Assembly (NCBI GenBank): GCA_030044235.1
Contig: JASHWD010000071.1
Span: 1-14,558, forward strand
Direction: 5' to 3'
DNA length: 14,558 nt
Source: Candidatus Parvarchaeota archaeon
Lineage (GTDB): Archaea; Nanobdellota; Nanobdellia; Parvarchaeales; Parvarchaeaceae
Below, one piece after another: positions 6,887-13,476 of the stretch; positions within the stretch are counted from its first letter, which is position 1; each line of letters begins with the position of its first letter. The notes beneath the pieces were generated by a model that worked only from the letters and a program-made list of their open reading frames with translations, was not told the DNA's origin and searched no databases. The position numbers were made by a program, and so were the translations under genes.

Positions 6887-6910
6887 ACTAATCAAAAGTT
6901 AGTTAATCCT

Positions 6911-7288
6911 ATGGAAACCAAAGTTGTGATAAGCGATCCAAAAACAGGCAAATCATACAATAAATCTTTGTCGGCAGATGAAGCGCTTTCCCTGTCTAGC
7001 AAGAAATTAGGCGAAGAAATAGATCTTTCATTCATGGGTCTAGATGGTTATAGCGCAGTTATGAGCGGGGGAAGCTACATGACAGGTACGCCGATGCGAA
7101 AAGAAATCGATGGCATAGGACTAAAGAAGGTACTTATCGAAAAAGGCGTAGGTAACAAACAAGGTATAAGACGTAGAAAAAGCGTCGCGGGCAATACGGT
7201 TAGTCAATTCACTTCGCAGGTAAACTTAAAGATAACTAAATACGGCCAAAGAGCGCTGGATGAAGCATTAGGCACGAAGAAAGAATAA
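6911..7288 (+). CDS. rps6e: Small-subunit ribosomal protein eS6
   Basis: Structural protein of the archaeal 30S subunit. The 125-aa length is usual for archaea, which lack the long C-terminal tail of the eukaryotic protein. Recognisable segments: SDPKTGKSYNKSL at 8-20, the loop GLDGYSAVMSGGSYMTGTPMR running from about 43 (matching the family pattern GxxGYxxxxxGGSxxxGxPMR), GIRRRKSVAGNTVS near 85-98 and a Gln-Val-Asn-Leu-Lys strand after it. It heads an operon with aIF2-gamma: its TAA overlaps the next ATG by one base (TAATG), so the two are translationally coupled. The eS6/aIF2-gamma/PIN order is a recurrent archaeal arrangement. The mRNA probably starts close to the ATG. Confidence 0.95.
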   Translation: METKVVISDPKTGKSYNKSLSADEALSLSSKKLGEEIDLSFMGLDGYSAVMSGGSYMTGTPMRKEIDGIGLKKVLIEKGVGNKQGIRRRKSVAGNTVSQFTSQVNLKITKYGQRALDEALGTKKE

Positions 7289-8481
7289 TGGTCGAAGATA
7301 TTATAATAGATGTTGTCGGAAGTTTCGCAGACGGTAAAACTACTCTTGTCAGAGCTTTGGCAAACGAATCTACTCTAAGACACAGCGAGGAAAGGAAAAG
7401 AGGCATAACAATACGCTTAGGATACGCGCATTTCCTTATTTACAAATGTACTAAGTGTTCTTCTTTTAGCCGCTACGAAAAATGCGAAGCTTGTGGAGCA
7501 AAAGGGACACTTTATTACAGGGTTTCTATAATAGATTCGCCTGGCCACAAGACATTAATGACAATAATGCTAGCTGGCGCTCCATTGGTAAGCGGCGCGG
7601 TACTTGTTGTAGCCGCAAATCAGAAATGCCCACAGCCCCAAACGGAAGAACATCTTGAGGCGATAAAGATAATAGGCGTGAAGAATCTGGTTGTAGCCCA
7701 GACTAAAGTTGATTTAGTTGGTGCTGAAAGAGCAAGGCAGAATTATCAAGAAATAAAAGATTTTCTTTCGAAGAACGGATTCTCCGACACAAAAATAATA
7801 CCCGTTTTCTCAATAAACGACGTGAACATAAAAGAACTTGTACAAGAGATAGGTAAGTTCAATGTAAACAAAGAAAAGGACAATAAAAAACCAGAAATGT
7901 TAGTGGTACGTAGCTTCGATGTAAATAAACCAGGCGCGGAAATATCAAAATTAAGCGGTGGCGTTTTAGGCGGCGGTCTTAAGGAAGGAGAGATAGCCGT
8001 TGGAGATAAAGTCACCATTTATCCCGGAATCTTTATAAAGAATGCTTGGAAGCCAATAAAAACAGAAGTCCTCCAGATACAAAGTGAATTCGGGCCAGAA
8101 CAAAAAATCGGCCCAGGCCTGACAGTAGGGATAAAGACAAAATTAGATCCATCATTAAGCAGAAGAGACAGTCTCGCCGGTAGTTTGGTCGCGTCAAATG
8201 ATGCCCCCCCGAATTTTAGAAATAAAATAAGCGTAACTTACTCACCATTGATCGATAAGGAGAAAAACGTTTTCAAAAAGCCCCTGCAGAAAAATGAGAT
8301 GGTATTGCTAAACGTTTTAGCGGCAAAGGTATTGGGCACAGTATCTTCAATTGCTAATGAAAAAGTAGGTATAACCTTGAACAATTCCTATTTGCCTTAC
8401 TACACTGGAGATAAGGCGATAATATCCAGAAAAGTTGAAAATGTATGGGTTCTTGCAGGGTCTGGAACTATATATGATTAA
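7288..8481 (+). CDS. eif2g: Translation initiation factor 2 subunit gamma (aIF2-gamma)
   Basis: GTPase subunit of the heterotrimer that brings initiator Met-tRNA to the small ribosomal subunit. The 397-aa protein has a G domain (about 1-195), with switch I RHSEERKRGITIRLGYA at 31-47, a Zn knuckle of Cys54, 57, 66 and 69, switch II DSPGH at 83-87, and the characteristic AANQKCPQPQTEEHL near 109-123. Domains II and III follow (RSFDVNKPGAE, GGVLGGGLKEG, TKLDPSL). Two GTP motifs differ from the norm: the P-loop is GSFADGKT at 11-18 rather than GHVDHGKT, and the base-recognition motif is TKVD at 139-142 rather than NKxD. Catalytic His87 and the key Lys17/Thr18 are kept. It overlaps eS6 by one base and the PIN gene by eight. 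Confidence 0.95.
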   Translation: MVEDIIIDVVGSFADGKTTLVRALANESTLRHSEERKRGITIRLGYAHFLIYKCTKCSSFSRYEKCEACGAKGTLYYRVSIIDSPGHKTLMTIMLAGAPLVSGAVLVVAANQKCPQPQTEEHLEAIKIIGVKNLVVAQTKVDLVGAERARQNYQEIKDFLSKNGFSDTKIIPVFSINDVNIKELVQEIGKFNVNKEKDNKKPEMLVVRSFDVNKPGAEISKLSGGVLGGGLKEGEIAVGDKVTIYPGIFIKNAWKPIKTEVLQIQSEFGPEQKIGPGLTVGIKTKLDPSLSRRDSLAGSLVASNDAPPNFRNKISVTYSPLIDKEKNVFKKPLQKNEMVLLNVLAAKVLGTVSSIANEKVGITLNNSYLPYYTGDKAIISRKVENVWVLAGSGTIYD

Positions 8482-8827
8482 AGTTCTCATAGACACAAAT
8501 TCTCTGATATATTTTTTTGATAACAAAACTGACCTATATTCAGAATTTGACAAAGCTTTCTCAGAATCGTTTTCATTCTACACAATATCCCCCTGTATAG
8601 AGGAACTGAAAAGACTAGGCAAAAAAGACGTAATCAAGTGGATGGAATTTTGTAAAATAAATACCGTAAGAATTGAAAATAAAGGCAAGGTAGATGATAA
8701 CATATTAGAAGTTGCGAAAAAAGAAAGTTCGGCCCTGATTTCCAGCGACAGAGAACTTTTAAACAGGGCAAGATCTGCCGGGATAAGAATATTCAAAGTT
8801 GGAGGCAGAGGAGTAACGCAAAGCTAA
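8474..8827 (+). CDS. PIN-domain protein, Fcf1/VapC-type putative RNase
   Basis: A 117-aa single-domain PIN protein, a fold of metal-dependent RNases. Acidic residues fit the active site: Asp7 in KVLIDTNSLIYF, Glu43/Glu44 in SPCIEELKRLG, Asp74/Asp75 in VDDNILEVA, and Asp92 in SSDRELLNRARSAGI. The last segment is a hallmark of the Fcf1-like archaeal group rather than of generic VapC toxins. The frame is open further upstream, but the ATG at 8474 puts the IDTN strand at the expected place and leaves an eight-base overlap with aIF2-gamma. PIN genes after aIF2-gamma recur in archaea, and no antitoxin lies beside it, so a role in rRNA maturation or RNA turnover is more likely than a toxin. That role is inferred from context. 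Confidence 0.85.
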   Translation: MIKVLIDTNSLIYFFDNKTDLYSEFDKAFSESFSFYTISPCIEELKRLGKKDVIKWMEFCKINTVRIENKGKVDDNILEVAKKESSALISSDRELLNRARSAGIRIFKVGGRGVTQS

Positions 8828-8873
8828 AATATTTCTGTTCTTTTTGATAAAGTCCGCGTAATGCTAAAAAAGA

Positions 8874-8881
8874 TTTAAATA
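8874..8881 (+). promoter_or_regulatory. TATA box for alba
   Basis: TTTAAATA, centred about 25 nt before the ATG at 8903, predicts a leaderless transcript for the alba/FKBP pair. A T-run at about 8840-8845 may end the preceding operon. Confidence 0.55.
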
Positions 8882-8902
8882 TCCACAAGCAATCAATACC
8901 GA

Positions 8903-9172
8903 ATGGAAAATGATTTTATATTCGTGGGCCAAAAACCAATAATGTCGTATGTTTTAGCCGTGCTTACTCACGTTAACTCAGGTCATGATCACGTTTTCAT
9001 AAAAGCGAGAGGAGCTATGATTTCAAAAGCGGTAGACATCTCTCAGATAATAAAGAGAAAATTTTCAAAAGATCTTAAACTTGGAAATGTGGAAGTAGGT
9101 ACGGAAGAATTAACTTCTGAAGACAATAAAAAAAGAAACGTTTCCTTCATATCTATAGAGCTTAAGAGATAA
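8903..9172 (+). CDS. alba: Chromatin protein Alba
   Basis: Small dimeric DNA/RNA-binding protein that organises archaeal chromatin and also binds RNA. The 89-aa product fits the family along its whole length: FVGQKPIMSYVLAVLTHVN at 7-25, with the conserved DNA-contacting Lys11 (the Lys that is acetylated in Sulfolobus Alba), then KARGAMISKAVDISQII, the KxGxxxxGTEEL region (GNVEVGTEELTSEDNK) and a final strand VSFISIELKR. It is the first gene of a probable two-gene unit: three bases separate its stop from the FKBP-type gene. The usual archaeal histone alternative is not in the window. Confidence 0.95.
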   Translation: MENDFIFVGQKPIMSYVLAVLTHVNSGHDHVFIKARGAMISKAVDISQIIKRKFSKDLKLGNVEVGTEELTSEDNKKRNVSFISIELKR

Positions 9173-9175
9173 ATT

Positions 9176-9823
9176 ATGATAAACAACAACGATTTCGTTT
9201 TGATTAATTTTATAGGCAGAATAAAGTCTTCGGGGAAGATTTTTGACCTTACAGATAAGACCGTCGCTGAAAAAGAAGGGTTGAATCAAGAGGGGTTGAA
9301 TTTCGGGCCGGTTCTAGTGATACCAGATTCAAACTATGTATTAAAAGCAGTAGCTCAATCGCTTTTAACTAAGAGCGTAGGGGATAAATACACTTTAGAA
9401 GTTAAAGCAGAAGATGCTTTCGGAAAATTTAATCCAAAGCTTGTTAAGACTTTTGGTATCAGCTCCTTCAGAGAGAGTGGTGTTAATCCATCGGTTGGAG
9501 ACGTTTTGATGCTCGACAACAAACTCGCTACAGTTTTATCAGTAAGCGGCGGAAGAGTGATGGTCAGCTTTAATAGTCCTCTGGCAGGTAAGGACTTAGT
9601 TTACGAGATAGAGATAATAAAGCTTATAGAAGACCTAAAAGAAAGATGCTCGGCCATATTTGAGCACTACGCCGGTAAAAAGCCGGAATCCGTTACAATA
9701 GACCAGAACAAAGTTACTTTGCATTCCAAAGACGAACTTAAACAGTATACTATAGATGCGATAATCTCTGACATAAACAAATATGTGAACAAGGAGTATA
9801 AAGTCGAAATCGCAAGGTCATGA
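9176..9823 (+). CDS. FKBP-type peptidyl-prolyl isomerase, SlyD-like, with C-terminal extension
   Basis: Likely cis-trans prolyl isomerase and/or chaperone in the cytosol. In the 215-aa product, residues 1-90 hold the FKBP half with FVLINFIGRI, FDLTDKTVAEKEG and VKAEDAFGKF; the region about 90-140 (FNPKLVKTFGISSF, VGDVLMLDNKLATVLSVSGGRVMVSFNSPLAGK) is the inserted flap domain of SlyD-like FKBPs, followed by the returning FKBP strand DLVYEIEII. After about 150 there is an extra 60-residue C-terminal domain, as in long archaeal FKBPs. The usual active-site loop VIPGxExG reads VIPDSNYVLKA here, with the Gly and acidic residues replaced, so isomerase activity may be weak and the protein could act mainly as a chaperone. 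It is tightly coupled to alba. Confidence 0.85.
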   Translation: MINNNDFVLINFIGRIKSSGKIFDLTDKTVAEKEGLNQEGLNFGPVLVIPDSNYVLKAVAQSLLTKSVGDKYTLEVKAEDAFGKFNPKLVKTFGISSFRESGVNPSVGDVLMLDNKLATVLSVSGGRVMVSFNSPLAGKDLVYEIEIIKLIEDLKERCSAIFEHYAGKKPESVTIDQNKVTLHSKDELKQYTIDAIISDINKYVNKEYKVEIARS

Positions 9824-9841
9824 TTGAATTTTCGATAAATA

Positions 9842-9849
9842 TTTATATA
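9842..9849 (+). promoter_or_regulatory. TATA box for the ftsZ-secE operon
   Basis: TTTATATA lies about 43 nt before the ftsZ ATG, giving a predicted leader of some 17 nt in which I see no clear Shine-Dalgarno. A second ATG at 9895 is in frame two codons downstream, so the exact start is not certain. Confidence 0.55.
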
Positions 9850-9888
9850 TTGCCGAAAACAACTAATTAAAGCGAAAATAAATACAAT

Positions 9889-11013
9889 ATGGATATGTTA
9901 AACACAAATTTGTCCGGTCAAGGTATAAAAAACACTAATTTTGATTCCAGTAGGACTAAGGAATTCGACAAAAGTCTTGAAGAGATGATAACTTCTAGGA
10001 GAACAAGCATAAAGGTTGTAGGCGTCGGAGGTTCTGGAAATAATACGCTTAGCAGGATGTTCGAAATAGGCATAAAAGGCGCAGAACTAATCGCTGTAAA
10101 TACAGATGGCGCGGATCTACTTTGCACCCCTGCAGACAAGAAGATACTCATAGGTAAAGAAATGACAAGAGGCTTGGGGGCCGGCGCAGACCCTGCAGTT
10201 GGTGAAGCAGCAGCGAAAGAACAAGAACAGGAATTAAAAGAAGCCCTTCAGGGTGCGGACATGGTTTTTATTTGCTGCGGAATGGGCGGCGGTACAGGTA
10301 CTGGTGCGGCGCCGGTGGTTGCACAGGTAGCAAAGAAATTAAATGCTCTCACGATAGCGGTTGTAACAGTTCCTTTCAAAGCAGAAGGCAGAAGAAGAAT
10401 GAATCAAGCACTTGGGGGCATAGAAAAATTAAAAGCTACTGTAGACACTTTGATAACAGTTCCTAATGAGAAACTTTTAGCTATAGCACCCGGTTTACCT
10501 TTACCAATCGCATTAAAAATAGCTGATGACGTTCTGACAAATGCAGTAAAAGGCATAACCGAATTAATAACAAAACCTGGACTGATAAATGTGGACTTTG
10601 CAGATGTAAGAAGAATAATGTTGAATGGCGGCGTAGCTTTGATAGGAACAGGAGAAAGCGATGCAAAGGACAAGAAATTAGAGAGCGTAGTCGAAAAAAT
10701 ATTGAACAATCCATTGATAGATGTAGATGTTTCTAGCGCTAGAGGAATGCTTATAGACGTTGCAGGAGGCCCGTCCCTTACTCTAGAAGAGGCGAATAAG
10801 GTTGTAGAGCTAGTAAATCAAAAATTACCTGAAGACATAAACATAATATGGGGCGCACACATTTTCCCTGATCTAAAGAATACGATAAAAGTTCTAGCAA
10901 TAATAACCGGGGTAACATCTAGACAGATAACCGGAAAGTCCGTATCGGAAGAAAAAGAAGCCAAAGAGCGCAAGGAAGTAGAAGAAGAACTGGGCATAAA
11001 ATTCTTGAGTTAA
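9889..11013 (+). CDS. ftsZ: Cell division protein FtsZ
   Basis: Tubulin-like GTPase that forms the division ring. The 374-aa product has a ~38-residue variable N-terminus, then KVVGVGGSGNNTLSRM near 42-57, NTDGADL near 71-77, the tubulin signature GGGTGTGAAP at 133-142, VPFKAEGRRR at 161-170 and the T7 synergy-loop motif NVDFADV at 234-240, where Asp acts on the GTP of the next subunit. The C-terminal domain ends with SLTLEEANKVVELVNQKLPEDINIIWG-type strands. A charged linker leads to a terminal LGIKFLS, similar to the short C-terminal peptide (LGIDYL-like) by which archaeal FtsZ binds its membrane anchor SepF. It is followed seven bases later by secE, an arrangement common in euryarchaea and relatives. 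Confidence 0.97.
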   Translation: MDMLNTNLSGQGIKNTNFDSSRTKEFDKSLEEMITSRRTSIKVVGVGGSGNNTLSRMFEIGIKGAELIAVNTDGADLLCTPADKKILIGKEMTRGLGAGADPAVGEAAAKEQEQELKEALQGADMVFICCGMGGGTGTGAAPVVAQVAKKLNALTIAVVTVPFKAEGRRRMNQALGGIEKLKATVDTLITVPNEKLLAIAPGLPLPIALKIADDVLTNAVKGITELITKPGLINVDFADVRRIMLNGGVALIGTGESDAKDKKLESVVEKILNNPLIDVDVSSARGMLIDVAGGPSLTLEEANKVVELVNQKLPEDINIIWGAHIFPDLKNTIKVLAIITGVTSRQITGKSVSEEKEAKERKEVEEELGIKFLS

Positions 11014-11019
11014 TAAGAT

Positions 11020-11559
11020 ATGGATGAAAGGAAAAGTTTAGCGGATGCGAATAAGTCAGACGATTCTAAAAAAGATGAAAATAGTCGCATGCCACAAGAA
11101 GAAGCTTCAGAACAAGAAATCGAAAATCTAAAGGAGGAGATAGAGAAGCTAAAGCAGGAACAAAATAAGATTCTAGCAGCAGAAAAGAAAGAAGGAAAAC
11201 TTGAACATTCCGACATTTCAAAATTACAGAAGCTGGAAAAACACGATTCTGAGATCGTTCAAAAAGTAAATGAACTAAAAGAGCAAACAAAACAGGAAGC
11301 AAAGGAAGCGCATGTGCCTCCCCAGAAGCAAGGCAAGGGGAGCAGATTCGCAAAGTTTATAACAAAATTGAAATCTTTTAGATTTGGCGGGATAAAAAGC
11401 AAGCTAGACCACTATTGGTTTGAATATTCAAGGGTCATTCACCTTGCAAGAAAACCCACACGTAAAGAATATAGAGAACTTGCTATAATGGTAATCGTAG
11501 GAACCCTAATAATAGGCGGTATAGGTTTCATAGTACAGATGATAATACAATTTATTTAG
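11020..11559 (+). CDS. secE: Protein translocase subunit SecE (Sss1/Sec61-gamma) with long coiled-coil N-terminus
   Basis: Membrane subunit of the SecYE(beta) protein-conducting channel. The C-terminal 60 residues are a standard archaeal SecE: an amphipathic helix with YSRVIHLARKPTRKEYRELA near 136-155 (the RVxxxARKPTxxE motif), and one membrane helix near 153-175 ending IGFIVQMIIQFI. Usual archaeal SecE is only about 60 aa, so this 179-aa product carries about 110 extra N-terminal residues, highly charged and predicted coiled coil from about 30 to 95 (heptad-like LKEEIEKLKQEQNKIL), then a basic Pro/Gly/Lys linker. ATG at 11020 follows ftsZ by six bases. Whether the extension is one domain or later-start leakage cannot be settled here, but no break is seen. 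Spt5/NusG, which often follows, is absent. Confidence 0.88.
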   Translation: MDERKSLADANKSDDSKKDENSRMPQEEASEQEIENLKEEIEKLKQEQNKILAAEKKEGKLEHSDISKLQKLEKHDSEIVQKVNELKEQTKQEAKEAHVPPQKQGKGSRFAKFITKLKSFRFGGIKSKLDHYWFEYSRVIHLARKPTRKEYRELAIMVIVGTLIIGGIGFIVQMIIQFI

Positions 11560-11575
11560 TTCTATCCAACGCGAA

Positions 11576-11959
11576 ATGGAAATCAAATGGATTCCGATCA
11601 ATAAGTTATTAGAACACGAAGAAATAGATCCAAAGGAAGTTAACATTATAAGCAAGACGCTGAAGAACAATAAGTTTACGCCAATAGTTGTTACAAAAGT
11701 TCCCGGCAAAGACAGATACGTTATACTGGACGGTCACCATAGGTTCAATGCTCTGAAGAAAACCTCGGCGACTTCCGTGCCTTGTATAGTCGTTGACTAC
11801 AAAAGCGTTGAACTAGGATATTGGAGAGAAGACTACAAAAATGTTACAAAGGCAGATGTTATAAACTCTGCGATAGCAGGAAAGAAGTTCCCCAGAAAAA
11901 CTACAAAACATAAATTCGCGTTTAACCAAGAAGATTACGGTTTGGATATAAAAGAATAA
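11576..11959 (+). CDS. ParB/SerK-fold protein with DGHHR motif, possible small-molecule kinase
   Basis: A 127-aa protein with the ParB/sulfiredoxin-type fold. Key motif VILDGHHRFNALK holds DGHHR at 52-56; the N-terminus has WIPINKLLEHEEIDP with an HE pair at 14-15. The sequence continues with CIVVDY, then KADVINSAIAGKKFPRKTTKH, whose KTTKH resembles the KTTRH segment of archaeal SerK (ADP-dependent free-serine kinase, ParB family). It is roughly half the length of SerK, and it could instead be a DNA-binding ParB-like domain; the KTTKH and DGHHR together favour a nucleotide-using enzyme, but substrate is unknown. It starts 16 bases after secE, in place of the spt5 gene often found there, and its stop abuts the stop of the convergent gene (TAA-TTA). 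Confidence 0.72.
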   Translation: MEIKWIPINKLLEHEEIDPKEVNIISKTLKNNKFTPIVVTKVPGKDRYVILDGHHRFNALKKTSATSVPCIVVDYKSVELGYWREDYKNVTKADVINSAIAGKKFPRKTTKHKFAFNQEDYGLDIKE

Positions 11960-12451
11960 TTAGGAGACTTCTATTGTCCCAGTCGAAGAATAATCTCCGA
12001 CTTTTAAAAACTCGGTTATCTCTCGGAAGTCTAAATCTCTAAGTATACTTTTAGAATAGTCTAGTCTAAAGTTAACAAGGTTTCCAGACACTTCTTCCAG
12101 TCTACCTTGGCTCATTCTAAATGCATGTTGATAATTAAAAGAATTTATGTTTTTATTCCAGTTTTTATCTGGACCGATTACTCCATGTCTTCTTAAAAAA
12201 GCGCCAAAAATCCCGGCGTTTTCCATGCAATTATAAACTATATTCCCTAGCTTATCAACACGGACATATCCTCTGCGTACCTCTTCAAGCGGCGCGTTAG
12301 TTCTTTTTAATGGACCTTCAACTAAAAGTAATTCCAGCGCTTCTTCTAATGGACTTAGCGTCCTACAGAATTCTCCCACAAAGACTACATCGCCTTCTTT
12401 AGGAGAGCCCGCGTATTTAATCATATTTTTTACATTAAAACTTTTTTCCAT
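11960..12451 (-). CDS. Hypothetical protein, soluble, no recognised domain
   Basis: I do not recognise this 163-aa protein. It has no signal peptide or membrane helix. Features visible: a helical amphipathic segment LSPLEEALELLLVEGPLKR near 32-50, a basic patch EEVRRGYVRVDKLGN, a central NCMENAGIFGAFLRRHGVIGP, and a segment of many aromatic/basic residues (NSFNYQHAFRMSQGRLEE). Two Cys are present (positions about 29 and 75). It is convergent with the ParB-like gene, with no gap between stops, and divergent from a ribbon-helix-helix protein gene, 110 bp away, which may regulate it. TATA-like ATATAAAT at 12476-12483 on the minus strand sits about 28 nt from its ATG, suggesting a leaderless mRNA. 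Confidence 0.7.
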   Translation of the reverse strand: MEKSFNVKNMIKYAGSPKEGDVVFVGEFCRTLSPLEEALELLLVEGPLKRTNAPLEEVRRGYVRVDKLGNIVYNCMENAGIFGAFLRRHGVIGPDKNWNKNINSFNYQHAFRMSQGRLEEVSGNLVNFRLDYSKSILRDLDFREITEFLKVGDYSSTGTIEVS

Positions 12452-12475
12452 TTTCTTTATTATGTTAATTGTATA

Positions 12476-12483
12476 ATTTATAT
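12476..12483 (-). promoter_or_regulatory. TATA box for the hypothetical gene at 12451
   Basis: Minus-strand ATATAAAT, centred about 28 nt from the start codon. This is the same eight-base sequence as the elements at 6879 and 13449. Confidence 0.55.
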
Positions 12484-12516
12484 TTTTCTGGCCATATCAG
12501 AAAATATTAAATACAA

Positions 12517-12539
12517 AGATTGTAATAATCTATTGTAAT
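12517..12539. repeat. Repeats upstream of the RHH gene, candidate operator
   Basis: AGATT-GTAAT-AATCT (12517-12531) is a 5-bp inverted repeat, and ATTGTAAT occurs twice as a direct repeat (12519-12526 and 12532-12539), 13 bases apart. Together they lie between the divergent start codons of the two hypothetical genes. Ribbon-helix-helix proteins commonly bind short tandem sites at their own promoters, so an autoregulatory operator is plausible. A further GTAG...CTAC pair flanks a TATA-like GTATAAATC at 12541-12556. Confidence 0.35.
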
Positions 12540-12561
12540 GGTAGTATAAATCCTACACTGT

Positions 12562-13053
12562 ATGGCAAATAAGACAAAAGTAAGCATAACTTTGAACGAC
12601 ACGCTTACCAGATTCATAGACCTTGTACGTGGAGATGTACCGAGAAGTAAGTTCATAGAAAATTATCTTAAGGACAGGATAAGCCTTTTCGAAGTAATCT
12701 GGATATATAGTGATGAATTAAATAAACTTTCAAAAAAAGAGCTGATTTATTCGCGCGTTTCCCAAACTCTGGGGAAACCATTACATAGGTATGAAGGGTT
12801 TATTGATGTTAACAAGGATTCGCTAGATTTTTATGACACAGAACTTTCAAGACTTTTTTCCATATCAAAATTAGAAATCAAGAATCTGAAAGTTGGTTAC
12901 GATAAAGACTTTAAAAGTTTACTCAATTCTAAGGGAATGAATCCGCCTATGCACTTTTCTTTCGGGAAGCGTAAAATGTATATTTTTACCAGACCCTTGG
13001 GAGGGTTATTCTTTAAAGGAGAAAATGAGATAATCTCCCAAACATTCATCTAA
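12562..13053 (+). CDS. Ribbon-helix-helix N-terminal domain protein with unknown C-terminal domain
   Basis: A 163-aa protein whose first 40 residues look like a ribbon-helix-helix DNA-binding domain: strand TKVSITL at 5-11, helix LTRFIDLVRG, turn, and helix PRSKFIENYLKD. This pattern is common to CopG/MetJ/Arc-like regulators, which act as dimers. The remaining 120 residues (KDRISLFEVIWIY..., a Leu/Lys/Glu-rich helical part and a C-terminal strand region with GKRKMYIFTRPLGGLFFKG) are not recognised and may be a ligand-binding or partner-binding domain. Divergent from the hypothetical gene at 12451, with inverted and direct repeats between them, so it may control itself and that neighbour. The start has a poor leader and a TATA element only about 15 nt upstream, so the transcription start is unclear. 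Confidence 0.65.
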   Translation: MANKTKVSITLNDTLTRFIDLVRGDVPRSKFIENYLKDRISLFEVIWIYSDELNKLSKKELIYSRVSQTLGKPLHRYEGFIDVNKDSLDFYDTELSRLFSISKLEIKNLKVGYDKDFKSLLNSKGMNPPMHFSFGKRKMYIFTRPLGGLFFKGENEIISQTFI

Positions 13054-13060
13054 TTTTTTT
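13054..13060 (+). terminator. Oligo-T terminator of the RHH gene
   Basis: Seven T residues follow the stop codon directly (13051-13053), ahead of the convergent thioredoxin gene. No stem is visible, which is usual for archaeal oligo-T termination. Confidence 0.5.
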
Positions 13061-13073
13061 ATAACTAACCCGA

Positions 13074-13397
13074 CTACAATTTAGAAATAAAAGCTTTGAA
13101 GTCTTTTTCGTTTATTCCAAAGCTTAAACGTGCATCAAGTCTTGATATCATTTTACCGCCCTTGAAAGCTATGATCGTAGGGATAGCGAGCACGTTGAAT
13201 TTATCCCAGAGTTTAGAGCTTTCGTCACTTATGTTGGCCTTTATCAATTTAAAGCCGCTTATTTTATTTTCATATCTTTCGAAAATCGGCATAAACCATT
13301 TGCAAAAAACACACCAGTCGGCATAGAAAAGTACTATGAAATTATCGCTTTCGTTTAATATTCTTTTTTCGAAGGTCTTTTCGTTTAATATCTCCAT
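13074..13397 (-). CDS. Thioredoxin-family protein with CVFC active site
   Basis: A 107-aa single thioredoxin-fold domain, cytosolic (no signal peptide). The redox motif is WCVFCK with Cys29 and Cys32; the cis-proline Pro73 is in AIPTIIAF. Strand VLFYADW and the C-terminal helix are as expected. The active site CVFC differs from the canonical CGPC; the dipeptide between the Cys sets redox potential, so this may be a specialised thioredoxin or glutaredoxin-like disulfide reductase. It is divergent from a gene for a 30-residue protein with a Cys-rich tail, with an 79-bp gap between ATGs, so the two could be co-regulated. A TATA-like AATATTA at 13425-13432 (minus strand) lies about 31 nt from the ATG. 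Confidence 0.88.
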   Translation of the reverse strand: MEILNEKTFEKRILNESDNFIVLFYADWCVFCKWFMPIFERYENKISGFKLIKANISDESSKLWDKFNVLAIPTIIAFKGGKMISRLDARLSFGINEKDFKAFISKL

Positions 13398-13448
13398 AGC
13401 GTCTAATTTTTTCTATCAAAATTGATAATATTTCTAGTAAACTAAAGG

Positions 13449-13456
13449 ATATAAAT
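13449..13456 (+). promoter_or_regulatory. TATA box for the Cys-rich microprotein gene
   Basis: ATATAAAT followed by AC, centred about 24 nt before the ATG at 13477; the ten-base string ATATAAATAC is identical to that at 6879-6888. It predicts a leaderless transcript and is the main evidence that the short gene is real. Confidence 0.6.
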
Positions 13457-13476
13457 ACGTCTTAGCATATTGAAAT

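Noticed and set aside
6853..7288. Missing Dph2 N-terminal domain hidden antisense by frameshift
   Set aside because: The region is taken up by a promoter gap and an intact eS6 gene, and no antisense frame of matching length continues from the Dph2 start.
8435..8473. Earlier ATG for the PIN-domain gene
   Set aside because: It would overlap aIF2-gamma by 47 bases; the ATG at 8474 starts directly at the first PIN strand.
8474..8827. VapC toxin of a toxin-antitoxin pair
   Set aside because: No antitoxin gene is beside it; it is coupled to aIF2-gamma, and the C-terminal motif resembles Fcf1-like housekeeping proteins.
10404..10709. Long antisense frames across ftsZ and secE (also 11066-11353 and 13096-13326)
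   Set aside because: They are mirror frames of strongly recognised genes, with low-complexity Ser/Leu/Phe-rich translations and no start signals.
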